Positions 1 through 4,992 of a stretch of DNA of 21,753 nucleotides are shown here, piece by piece. This stretch comes from a virus. The stretch is taken from positions 1 through 21,753 of IMG/VR virus record IMGVR_UViG_3300025110_000155; one strand, written 5' to 3'. Each line of letters starts with the position of its first letter. Positions within the stretch are counted from its first letter, which is position 1. A program made the translations under genes and the position numbers. Under the pieces are notes generated by a model. It saw only the letters and a list, made by a program, of their open reading frames with translations, did not search any database and had not been told where the DNA came from.

Positions 1-1
1 A

Positions 2-106
2 ATAGCTGATGATGTTATGGGTCGTTTATCAATGGATAAGGTAACGGAAATCATAAAGAAGATTAAAGAATTACCTGCCCATAATGATAAATGCCTTGTT
101 AACTAA
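2..106 (+). CDS. C-terminal end of an unidentified protein (partial)
   Basis: An open frame enters from the left edge and runs 34 codons to a TAA at 104-106. The residues are mixed polar and charged, with a lysine-rich stretch (EIIKKIKELP) that would form an amphipathic helix, and the end is CLVN. It is the right strand and place to be the gene preceding the small membrane-protein genes, and a strong hairpin follows it at 130-151. There is too little sequence to assign a family. It could be a complete small gene using the ATG at 17 or 32, but no ribosome binding site is visible before either, so a truncated gene is more likely. Confidence 0.5.
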   Translation: MADDVMGRLSMDKVTEIIKKIKELPAHNDKCLVN

Positions 107-129
107 TTGCCTCTCTGTGTGCAATGATA

Positions 130-160
130 GCGGCAGCCTTCGGGCTGTCGCATTAATTTT
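130..160 (+). terminator. Hairpin with UUCG tetraloop, probable terminator
   Basis: A 9-bp stem (130-138 with 143-151, one G-U pair) closes a TTCG loop, the very stable UUCG tetraloop, and is followed by ATTAATTTT. It sits between the end of the left-edge reading frame and the next ribosome binding site. The T-run is short and broken, so it may be a leaky terminator or an mRNA-end protecting hairpin. Confidence 0.7.
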
Positions 161-172
161 GAAAGGACCAAT

Positions 173-265
173 ATGATTTACTCTATAATTATCTTATTGC
201 TAATAGTAATGGCTGCATTTAGTTATTGCTATTGGTTATCAGGAGGTTTTAATGATTTTAATTAG
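173..265 (+). CDS. 30-residue single-span membrane microprotein
   Basis: The frame starts at ATG 173 behind GAAAGGA (161-167) and ends at TAG 263-265. Its first part (SIIILLLIVMAAF) is a strongly hydrophobic segment long enough to cross a membrane, followed by an aromatic stretch (SYCYW) and a short polar tail (GGFNDFN). The 3' end overlaps the start of the next gene by 14 bases and contains that gene's AGGAGG site, so the two are probably translationally coupled. Nothing identifies a function. Small phage membrane proteins can act in lysis, superinfection exclusion or host takeover, but that is a general expectation only. Confidence 0.55.
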   Translation: MIYSIIILLLIVMAAFSYCYWLSGGFNDFN

Positions 266-449
266 AACCGCTATGCTTGCCTTAGGTGTGGTTTATGGAT
301 TACTTGGCGTAATCTTTATCGAATCTATGGAAAGCACTAAAGTAGCCGATCTTGGCCACTATTATCCCGATGTGGTTGCGTTTGGGATAGCCATGACGTG
401 TTTTGTTTTTTCGATTTTCGCGTTAGCATCGGTTGCTTTTCAGAAATAA
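252..449 (+). CDS. 65-residue membrane protein, two predicted spans
   Basis: ATG 252 lies just downstream of a near-perfect AGGAGG (241-246). Two hydrophobic segments are visible: about residues 5-24 (TAMLALGVVYGLLGVIFI) and 42-63 (FGIAMTCFVFSIFALASVAF). A polar stretch of some 17 residues (ESMESTKVADLGHYYPD) lies between them, giving a helical hairpin in the inner membrane with short termini. The gene overlaps the preceding 30-residue gene and is directly followed by a strong terminator whose stem begins at the stop codon. No family is recognised. The two-span layout is compatible with a holin, but no endolysin is in this window to support that. Confidence 0.75.
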   Translation: MILIRTAMLALGVVYGLLGVIFIESMESTKVADLGHYYPDVVAFGIAMTCFVFSIFALASVAFQK

Positions 450-477
450 AAGAAGGCCATAAAGGCCTTCTTTAAAC
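449..477 (+). terminator. Terminator with ATAAA loop (copy 1)
   Basis: A perfect 10-bp stem AAAGAAGGCC/GGCCTTCTTT (449-458 with 464-473) closes the pentaloop ATAAA, followed by TAAAC. The A/T-rich stem base supplies the T-run. It directly follows the stop codon of the 65-residue gene. The same loop recurs in three other hairpins in this window. Confidence 0.85.
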
Positions 478-519
478 ACTAACCAAACTTCAACCCATTA
501 GCGACATGGAGGAATTCAT

Positions 520-663
520 ATGGATCATGAAGCAATTTTTAATTATGTTATGGCTAAATATAACATCGCCTTAGGTGTTGATGAGATCATTAAGATAGTC
601 TCTGACAATCTCCTTGTTGACCAATTTGTTCAACTAAATTATCCTAATAGTTGCGCGATATAA
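520..663 (+). CDS. 47-residue hypothetical protein
   Basis: ATG 520 is preceded by GGAGG (508-512) at the ideal 7-base spacing, and the frame ends at TAA 661-663, inside the loop of the following terminator. The product starts MDHEAIFNYVMAKYNI and is a small, acidic, probably helical soluble protein with no membrane segment. A competing 22-codon frame starting at ATG 506 lacks a ribosome binding site. The gene stands alone between two ATAAA-loop terminators, so it may be its own transcription unit. No family is recognised. Confidence 0.65.
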   Translation: MDHEAIFNYVMAKYNIALGVDEIIKIVSDNLLVDQFVQLNYPNSCAI

Positions 664-676
664 AATCGCGCTTCTT
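653..676 (+). terminator. Terminator with ATAAA loop (copy 2)
   Basis: A 7-bp stem GCGCGAT/ATCGCGC (653-659 with 665-671) closes the loop ATAAA and is followed by TTCTTA. The stop codon of the 47-residue gene lies within the loop. Confidence 0.8.
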
Positions 677-723
677 ATACTTATATCTTTTAACTTAACT
701 TAGTCTAAAAAGGAAACTTAAAT

Positions 724-1206
724 ATGAGTGATTATCCACGTTCTGTAATTGTTAAAGATTTAACTGCTAAATTCTGCCGAATCTCTGGGTCAGATGCTCC
801 TGTTAATCCATTCGGATCTAAACAGTGGGAAATGATGATTCAAACTAGTGATCCCGCAAAAGTTAAAGAGCTTCAAGATTATGGTCTTACTGTCAAACAA
901 GACAAAGAAGACGAAAAGCTTTTCTCTGTTAACTTAAAGCGTAAAGGTATCAAAGCCGATGGAAACCCGAATGCTCCAGTTAAAATCGTTGACGCTAAAC
1001 TATCACCAATTACTGGTGACAATATCGGTAACGGTTCAAAGGTAAATGTGAACCTTTGGCAATATGCTTATGAAGCTCCCGGTCGTAGCGGAGTTGCTAC
1101 CTCACTAACTGCGGTTCAAGTCGTAGAATTAGTTGAATATACGCCTACAGCTGGCTTTGATGTCGTTGAGACCAAAGAAGCTGATGCGAAGCAATTGCCA
1201 TTCTAA
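724..1206 (+). CDS. Single-stranded DNA-binding protein
   Basis: This 160-residue protein would coat the ssDNA exposed during phage replication and recombination, and would work with the DNA polymerase and primase-helicase encoded downstream. Its size, beta-rich central part (alternating charged and hydrophobic strands, e.g. EKLFSVNLKRKGI) and the pattern SKVNVNLWQYAYE...GVATSLTAVQVVELVEY match phage ssDNA-binding proteins with one OB fold. The C-terminus is a polar, acidic tail ending in a phenylalanine (EADAKQLPF), as in SSB and T7 gp2.5, where the tail recruits partner proteins. ATG 724 follows AAAAAGGAAAC. It is separated from its neighbours by a terminator upstream and a long hairpin downstream, consistent with high independent expression. 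Confidence 0.75.
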   Translation: MSDYPRSVIVKDLTAKFCRISGSDAPVNPFGSKQWEMMIQTSDPAKVKELQDYGLTVKQDKEDEKLFSVNLKRKGIKADGNPNAPVKIVDAKLSPITGDNIGNGSKVNVNLWQYAYEAPGRSGVATSLTAVQVVELVEYTPTAGFDVVETKEADAKQLPF

Positions 1207-1217
1207 ACCTCTCTGAG

Positions 1218-1247
1218 TATCAAGTCTAGAAACTTCTAGGCTTGGTA
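1218..1247 (+). other. 13-bp hairpin after the ssDNA-binding protein gene
   Basis: Positions 1218-1230 pair with 1235-1247 (two G-U pairs) around an AACT loop. It begins 11 bases after the SSB stop. There is no T-run, so it is a weak terminator candidate. An mRNA processing or 3'-end stabilising hairpin is equally possible. Confidence 0.5.
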
Positions 1248-1270
1248 CCGTTTAGAAAAGGAGAACCGGT

Positions 1271-1342
1271 ATGCCTCTATCTTTCTGCATAGTACTAGGT
1301 TTCGTTATTCTTGGATTGATTATATTACAGGAAAGGCGATAA
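1271..1342 (+). CDS. 23-residue membrane microprotein
   Basis: ATG 1271 follows AAAAGGAG (1256-1263) at 7 bases, and TAA is at 1340-1342. Nearly the whole product is one hydrophobic helix (FCIVLGFVILGLIIL) ending in a positive cluster (QERR), which would keep the C-terminus in the cytoplasm. The bases flanking the ribosome binding site (TACCG 1246-1250 and CGGTA 1267-1271) can pair and place the site in a loop. No family can be assigned to so short a peptide. The good ribosome binding site is the main reason to call it. Confidence 0.5.
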   Translation: MPLSFCIVLGFVILGLIILQERR

Positions 1343-1344
1343 TT

Positions 1345-1410
1345 TTGTACACATTAATATTATTAGGAATATTTACAGGAATAATTATCGCTGGCACCAA
1401 GATGTATTAG
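1345..1410 (+). CDS. 21-residue membrane microprotein with TTG start
   Basis: The frame begins at TTG 1345, eight bases after AGGAAAGG (1329-1336), and stops at TAG 1408-1410. The product is a single hydrophobic helix (LILLGIFTGIIIAG) with a short basic end (TKMY). It starts 2 bases after the stop of the 23-residue gene and has the same design, so the two may be a pair. The TTG start and tiny size make it less certain than its neighbour. Confidence 0.35.
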   Translation: MYTLILLGIFTGIIIAGTKMY

Positions 1411-1420
1411 GTGCTGGCGA
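1388..1420 (+). other. 11-bp hairpin spanning the end of the 21-residue gene
   Basis: Positions 1388-1398 pair with 1410-1420 (two G-U pairs) around an 11-base loop that contains most of the last codons. There is no T-run after it. It may protect or process the mRNA between the microprotein genes and the next coding region. Confidence 0.35.
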
Positions 1421-1472
1421 AACTAATTTAGAACATAACCGACCAAATGATAGCCAGTGAAAGGGTGGCGAG

Positions 1473-1922
1473 ATGACAACAATATCCAACATACTACATT
1501 TCCCTGCAGTGCGATCTGCATTTCAATCTACTACTCAACAACTCGACAATCTTATAGAAACTGCGCATAAGGAACAAAAGCCTGAAGTCGCAGAAGCTTA
1601 TAGAAAATCATTCGAGTTAGTCCGTGAAGGACTATTAAGAGCTGAGAATCAAGGAGAGTCTAACATTCATAAGCATTTAGATAATGATGTTGACGATCTA
1701 GTCGCTACTATAACCAACGAGAAATTTGAAGAGATTCAAAGATTTATTGGTGACCAGTATACTGAAGCTCTTAACGCTTTCAGATCTGAGATTATCCAAT
1801 TGCTATTATCAAAGAATGTCTCAGAAAGTTACATAACAACCGTAGAGAAAGACTTAGATAAATTCACTGAACAATTGATTTTAGATGTCTTTCAAGAGGA
1901 AGGATACAACCCAGATGAATGA
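1473..1922 (+). CDS. 149-residue helical hypothetical protein
   Basis: The product is rich in Glu, Asp, Lys, Gln and Leu with almost no Gly or Pro after residue 12, so it is predicted to be nearly all alpha-helical and acidic overall. There is no membrane segment, zinc site or nucleotide-binding motif. Start ATG 1473 lies behind AAAGGGTGGCGAG, a passable ribosome binding site. The end (GYNPDE) overlaps the start of the DUF3310 gene, so the two are probably cotranslated. The family is not recognised. A DNA- or protein-binding accessory factor would fit the composition, but nothing shows it. Confidence 0.75.
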   Translation: MTTISNILHFPAVRSAFQSTTQQLDNLIETAHKEQKPEVAEAYRKSFELVREGLLRAENQGESNIHKHLDNDVDDLVATITNEKFEEIQRFIGDQYTEALNAFRSEIIQLLLSKNVSESYITTVEKDLDKFTEQLILDVFQEEGYNPDE

Positions 1923-2124
1923 TGAAGTAAACCCACCTCATTACAAACAAGGCGATATCGAATGCATAACCGCCATAAAAGCAGCGTGTAGTGATGGATA
2001 TGAAGGATATCTACAAGGCAACATTATCAAATACATTTGGCGTTACCGATATAAAGGTAAAGCAACCAGTGATTTGAACAAAGCTAAGTGGTATCTCGAA
2101 GAACTGATTAAGCAGCAAAGCTAA
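1915..2124 (+). CDS. DUF3310 family phage protein
   Basis: The 69-residue product has the DUF3310 signature. It has NPPHYKQGDIECI near the N-terminus, then a helix with GNIIKYIWRYRYKG, and finally DLNKAKWYLEELI. Full-length DUF3310 proteins are about this size, so it is complete. The family is widespread in tailed phages, and its members are sometimes annotated as nucleotide kinase-like without biochemical proof. I chose ATG 1915 rather than the in-frame ATG 1885: GAGGAAGGA lies 10 bases upstream of 1915, none precedes 1885, and the family begins close to NPPHY. The start overlaps the previous gene by 8 bases and the stop shares an A with the next ATG. Confidence 0.85.
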   Translation: MNDEVNPPHYKQGDIECITAIKAACSDGYEGYLQGNIIKYIWRYRYKGKATSDLNKAKWYLEELIKQQS

Positions 2125-2354
2125 TGATATATCCTATCAAAGTAGCTTTGTTGCTATGTCATATTTACACTAACGAATGTTTCTACATTCTCGATACTCA
2201 AGGACCGTACACTAGTTATGAGGCTTGTCACGAAAGATCTGATGAGATTTTTGTAACGTTTTCAAAGGGTTACAAGAATCCTTTAAGCTATAAACCGATG
2301 TACAGTCGAAAGCAAACGCTCTGCTTAGAGCTCGTTCCAACGGAGAATTACTAA
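2124..2354 (+). CDS. 76-residue cysteine-containing hypothetical protein
   Basis: Start ATG 2124 shares one base with the stop of the DUF3310 gene (TAATG), and its own stop shares one base with the next ATG, so it sits in a coupled chain of small genes. The product has a hydrophobic N-terminal stretch (IKVALLLCHIY), four cysteines (residues 12, 19, 35, 67) and an aromatic-rich middle (YILDTQGPYTSYEAC). The leading hydrophobic part is too short and aromatic for a clear signal peptide. Several small phage proteins of this look exist, but I cannot name a family. Confidence 0.7.
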   Translation: MIYPIKVALLLCHIYTNECFYILDTQGPYTSYEACHERSDEIFVTFSKGYKNPLSYKPMYSRKQTLCLELVPTENY

Positions 2355-2539
2355 TGAAAATTACTAAAACTTTAAAGAACCGAGTCTTCAAATTCTTAAC
2401 TAGCTTAAGAGAGGGAGGCGAAGTCAATATGTTCGGAGCAGTTACCTACTTAGTAGAAGACTTCGACTTAGATAGAGAAACTGCAGCAGATTTACTAGCA
2501 GAGTGGATGCAAAATTTCAAAGAAAAGGAAACAATATGA
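2354..2539 (+). CDS. 61-residue conserved-looking small protein
   Basis: A basic N-terminal helix (KITKTLKNRVFKFLTSL) is followed by REGGEVNMFGAVTYLVEDF and a second helix with DRETAADLLAEWM. That reads as a compact helical domain, possibly a small helix-turn-helix or UBA-like fold. The segment around NMFGAV..L...F.L....A..LL..WM resembles small proteins of marine phages that I remember as conserved but functionless. Start ATG 2354 is coupled to the previous stop (TAATG). The downstream gene's AAAGGA lies inside its 3' end. Confidence 0.75.
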   Translation: MKITKTLKNRVFKFLTSLREGGEVNMFGAVTYLVEDFDLDRETAADLLAEWMQNFKEKETI

Positions 2540-2826
2540 AGAAATCAAGCCAAGCATTAGCGAGATGGACTAAAGATAGATATCCATTAAGCGGATATAA
2601 ATTTACAGTTACAAATAGAGACGATGAAGCAGTGAAAACTTTGAAACAAGCTGTGAAATTAATGAATAAAGATTCAAGAATTAAACATAGAGTTAGATTT
2701 ATGGGTCGAGGACAGCGTACAGCATGGGCTAGAGTAGAAGGATTACATCCAAGAGCTTATGATTGTTATCTTCCCTTAGATAAGGCAACTCATTTCGATG
2801 TTTATGTACACGAAAGAGATAGATAA
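2536..2826 (+). CDS. 96-residue basic hypothetical protein
   Basis: The start is ATG 2536, 7 bases after AAAAGGA. An in-frame ATG at 2503 would be longer but lies inside the previous gene without a ribosome binding site. The product is rich in Lys and Arg (KKSSQALARWTKDRYPL, IKHRVRFMGRGQRTAWARVEG), suggesting nucleic-acid binding. The RGQR patch and aromatic residues could form a small alpha/beta fold. The stop shares a base with the next ATG (TAATG). No family is recognised. Confidence 0.7.
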   Translation: MKKSSQALARWTKDRYPLSGYKFTVTNRDDEAVKTLKQAVKLMNKDSRIKHRVRFMGRGQRTAWARVEGLHPRAYDCYLPLDKATHFDVYVHERDR

Positions 2827-2924
2827 TGCTAGAACTTATAGTATATAGTTTTGCAGGTGGTGCAGCATTAGCATACATCATATGGTATTTAGCAGATACA
2901 ATTGCTAGATACACTGCAAAATAA
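2826..2924 (+). CDS. 32-residue membrane microprotein
   Basis: ATG 2826 shares its A with the TAA of the preceding gene, so translation is likely coupled. There is no separate strong ribosome binding site. The frame ends at TAA 2922-2924. The product has one hydrophobic segment (LIVYSFAGGAALAYIIWYLA) followed by a basic end (DTIARYTAK). It is the last coding region before the gene-free structured stretch. The function is unknown. Confidence 0.5.
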   Translation: MLELIVYSFAGGAALAYIIWYLADTIARYTAK

Positions 2925-3239
2925 AAAGAATATGAGAGAAATAAGTGGCGCACAACGTCTTACGGCTCTCTCATATAATACAATACTGGTGAGTTAATTC
3001 CAGCAAGCTATTGTATTTAAACCGTTTTGACCGACGGGTCAAATAGTGTAGTGCAAGGAAACGCGTCTTACCAAGAGGCGTAACTTGATTGTTCAGGCGT
3101 GGTAGCCAGGTTCGAACCTGAGAAGGTAAGGATCACATCACTCTCCCGAGTGGGAACAAGTTCTAGTAGGTTAGAGATGGTATCTCGGTCAAACTAGTTG
3201 GAGGTGAACCCAAGTCCTCCCTACACACTTAGAAATAAA
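2925..3239 (+). ncRNA. Gene-free stretch, candidate structured RNA
   Basis: No convincing coding frame exists here. Helices seen by eye, in order: 2930-2939/2967-2976 (10 bp); 2977-2985/3009-3017 (9 bp) enclosing 2986-2989/3000-3003; 3026-3032/3037-3043 (7 bp, loop GACG); 3061-3069/3073-3081 (8 bp, one mismatch, loop ACC); 3082-3086 plus 3091-3094 with 3154-3162 (9 bp with a bulge), enclosing hairpins 3107-3111/3116-3120 and 3139-3143/3148-3152; 3163-3167/3193-3197 enclosing 3174-3178/3182-3186; and 3200-3204/3216-3220. Several begin on the base after the previous one ends, as in coaxially stacked RNA. It is not a tRNA: the GGTTCGAACC at 3109-3118 cannot form a proper T-arm. It lies upstream of the 3253 gene and could be a regulatory leader, a stable noncoding RNA or an origin/packaging structure. 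I recognise no known RNA family. Confidence 0.5.
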
Positions 3240-3252
3240 TGAAGGAATAACA

Positions 3253-4107
3253 ATGTTAGATTATGTTACAACAAGGACAGATCAGTTCAGTGTGCCCGAT
3301 GATATAAGCTTTGATATAGGGTATGAACCGACAAAAATCGATGGCAAGAAATATGTATATCGAGAAGACACAGGTCAATACCTAAATGTAGTAGGTAATG
3401 ACTTCACAGCTACTACCCATAGTAATTTTGCTCATACAGTTTGGAGCACTATGAAAGATAAACTAACCGACAATGAGCTGCAAGACTGCCATATTAAGTG
3501 GAGTACTGCTCGTAACGGGGGATTCATGATGATGGATATCACGTTACCTAATGTAAGTTTTGATATCTTTACCGACAAACATTCAGAGAAAATTGGTCAG
3601 CGTATCATAGGTTTACATGGAATAGATGGTTTATGCTCTAACATTGTAGTGTATGGACAGATCTCTTTCTTCTGCACCAACAAGATGGTAAGAGGTGAGC
3701 ACGATATTGTTAAACGTAAGAACACTTCAGGCTTTAGCATCACAGATTTCGCTACTCAACTTGAGAAATCTTCTAATGATTTTTATGAGCAAGCCGACAT
3801 GCTACAAAATTGGGCAAGAATATCAACGGCTTACACAGATGTTGAAGATTTATTCAAGAAAATTATGAATGATAAACAAGCTGAGAAAATGGTATCTTTG
3901 TACAACCAAGAAGTATCTACTCGTGGAGAAAATGTTTACTCTATCTATAGTGCGTTCACTAACTACGCTAGCTATGCTGATAAGCGTAATGGCTTTACAC
4001 TACGTAATACAGGTAACGATACTCAAGCTGTATCAATGTGGAACAGAGAAAAAGAGGTAACTAAATGGACTAGTTCTCCTCAATTTCAGAGTTTGGTGGC
4101 AGCATAA
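3253..4107 (+). CDS. DUF932-like phage/plasmid protein
   Basis: The 284-residue product resembles the DUF932 (phage/plasmid-related TIGR03299-type) proteins. The N-terminal region has a short VVGNDF segment, followed near the middle by a stretch with the typical small-residue and cysteine pattern (GIDGLCSNIVVYGQ, FFCTNKMVRGEHD). The C-terminal half is helical (EDLFKKIMNDKQAEKMVSLYN) and ends in polar residues. Family members occur beside replication genes in phages and plasmids, and their biochemical role is unknown. ATG 3253 follows GAAGGA (3241-3246). It is the first gene after the structured stretch and shares a base with the next ATG (TAATG). The family assignment is from motif look only. 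Confidence 0.55.
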   Translation: MLDYVTTRTDQFSVPDDISFDIGYEPTKIDGKKYVYREDTGQYLNVVGNDFTATTHSNFAHTVWSTMKDKLTDNELQDCHIKWSTARNGGFMMMDITLPNVSFDIFTDKHSEKIGQRIIGLHGIDGLCSNIVVYGQISFFCTNKMVRGEHDIVKRKNTSGFSITDFATQLEKSSNDFYEQADMLQNWARISTAYTDVEDLFKKIMNDKQAEKMVSLYNQEVSTRGENVYSIYSAFTNYASYADKRNGFTLRNTGNDTQAVSMWNREKEVTKWTSSPQFQSLVAA

Positions 4108-4286
4108 TGGGTGAGATGAAAAGATACGATATAAATATAAAGGAATCAACATACCCTGTCGATGAGTGGGGTAGACTCGGAGGATTTTATAGTTTAGCTG
4201 ATGTACCTGTTGCGAAGTATATAAAGTATGATAAGCTGAGTGATGAAGATCAAGCTAAAATAAGGAGGATGCATGAGCTTCCCTAA
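4107..4286 (+). CDS. 59-residue hypothetical protein
   Basis: ATG 4107 overlaps the previous stop by one base and the frame runs to TAA 4284-4286. The product is soluble and charged. It has an aromatic middle (WGRLGGFYSL) and a helical end rich in Asp, Lys and Arg (KYDKLSDEDQAKIRRMHELP). Its 3' end contains the AAGGAGG ribosome binding site and start of the next microprotein gene, giving a 14-base overlap. The function is unknown. Confidence 0.6.
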   Translation: MGEMKRYDINIKESTYPVDEWGRLGGFYSLADVPVAKYIKYDKLSDEDQAKIRRMHELP

Positions 4287-4365
4287 TACAATACTATATG
4301 GATTAGCATTAGGATTTTTCCTTGTATATCTTGATGCTACATTCTTTAATATTTATTATAAATGA
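4273..4365 (+). CDS. 30-residue membrane microprotein of the YxDA type
   Basis: ATG 4273 follows a strong AAGGAGG (4262-4268), with TGA at 4363-4365. A single hydrophobic helix (ILYGLALGFFLVYL) leads into DATFFNIYYK. The last part matches the end of the 37-residue microprotein at 4879-4992 in pattern: Y-[LI]-D-A, three residues, N-I, one aromatic, Y. That is six identities in eleven positions, so the two look like paralogues. Placement at the end of a transcription unit, just before a strong terminator, is the same design as the 252-449 gene. Confidence 0.6.
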   Translation: MSFPNTILYGLALGFFLVYLDATFFNIYYK

Positions 4366-4371
4366 TTAGAT

Positions 4372-4402
4372 AAAAGGCGCGACATAAAGTCGCGCTTTTT
4401 AT
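4372..4402 (+). terminator. Terminator with ATAAA loop (copy 3)
   Basis: A 7-bp GC-rich stem GCGCGAC/GTCGCGC (4377-4383 with 4389-4395) closes the loop ATAAA and is extended below by A-T pairs, with TTTTTAT after it. This is the clearest intrinsic terminator of the set. Confidence 0.9.
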
Positions 4403-4423
4403 ACCAACTTAAAGGAGAAAGCT

Positions 4424-4882
4424 TTGTCATTAAACTTAAGAAATAATAATAATCTAGACTTCAGAGTTATGAGTACTGAATCTTACTTAGAAGATTCAAA
4501 GAAAGTTCTTAACCGATGTATAGATCTTATGAGTATGAAGAATAAAGACTATCAAGGCGGTTCAGTATGTGATGAAGACTACTATCCTCATGGATGGAAA
4601 TCATTTGACACTATGATGTCTACTAAGATTTTAAGATTCCGATCTGTAATGGAACAAGATGGTGACGTTAACTTTGATTCTGCTGAAGACTGCTTAATAG
4701 ATCTAATAAACTACGCGAGTCGTTGTATCGTCTGGTTAGAACGTAAAAATCCTAACAGTGGTCTATGTCCTATATGTGGACAAGACTCATTATCTTATGA
4801 TGATCCCAACGATAATACTTTAGAAGAACCGTTCTGCCATGAGTGTGAGATATTCCCTCATAGTGGAGAAAAATTAGAATGA
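4424..4882 (+). CDS. DUF1599 (nucleotide-modification-associated) protein with zinc ribbon
   Basis: Residues about 25-108 match the DUF1599 pattern: a helix with CIDLM, then KNKDY (39-43), a spacer with W58KSFD, TKILRFR (67-73) and D93LINYA. In phages this domain, also called nucleotide modification associated domain 1, is found near genes for modified DNA bases, and its activity is not firmly known. The C-terminal 40 residues add a probable zinc ribbon, C115xxC118 and C138xxC141, which I do not recall as part of the basic domain. The start is TTG 4424: AAAGGAG (4411-4417) is well placed for it, whereas the first in-frame ATG (4469) has none. A TM microprotein gene overlaps its stop (ATGA). 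It fits a nucleotide-metabolism group with the genes at 5377, 6320 and 12004. Confidence 0.75.
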   Translation: MSLNLRNNNNLDFRVMSTESYLEDSKKVLNRCIDLMSMKNKDYQGGSVCDEDYYPHGWKSFDTMMSTKILRFRSVMEQDGDVNFDSAEDCLIDLINYASRCIVWLERKNPNSGLCPICGQDSLSYDDPNDNTLEEPFCHECEIFPHSGEKLE

Positions 4883-4992
4883 GAATAACAATTCTATATT
4901 ATACTATAACCTATGTGATAGCAGCTTTGTTGTTTGCTATTTATATAGATGCTTATTACTTAAACATATTTTATCCAGAAGGAATACTATAA
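4879..4992 (+). CDS. 37-residue membrane microprotein of the YxDA type
   Basis: ATG 4879 overlaps the TGA of the DUF1599 gene, and its TAA (4990-4992) overlaps the next ATG, so it is embedded in a coupled chain. One hydrophobic segment (ILYYTITYVIAALLFAIYI) is followed by DAYYLNIFYPEGIL. The Y-I-D-A...N-I-F-Y section parallels the 30-residue protein at 4273-4365. It contains the ribosome binding site (GAAGGA) of the next gene. The function is unknown. Confidence 0.6.
   Translation: MRITILYYTITYVIAALLFAIYIDAYYLNIFYPEGIL

Noticed and set aside
5-49. Hammerhead-like CTGATGA ... GAAA combination near the left edge
   Set aside because: The bases are codons of an open frame and I could not pair the three stems needed, so it is a chance match.
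506-574. Alternative 22-codon frame from ATG 506
   Set aside because: No ribosome binding site precedes it. The GGAGG at 508-512 lies inside it and is ideally spaced for ATG 520 in another frame.
2932-2997. 21-codon frame starting at ATG 2932
   Set aside because: It has no ribosome binding site and a polar, unremarkable product, and it is fully covered by the paired bases of the first two helices of the candidate RNA.
3105-3122. tRNA T-arm-like GGTTCGAACC in the gene-free stretch
   Set aside because: With a 7-base loop only two or three of five stem pairs form, and no acceptor or anticodon arm fits on either strand. The sequence is better explained as the palindromic hairpin 3107-3120.
3099-3200. 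GTG-started frame of about 33 codons in the structured stretch
   Set aside because: No ribosome binding site precedes the GTG, there is no stop-start coupling to neighbours, and the codons lie across predicted helices.
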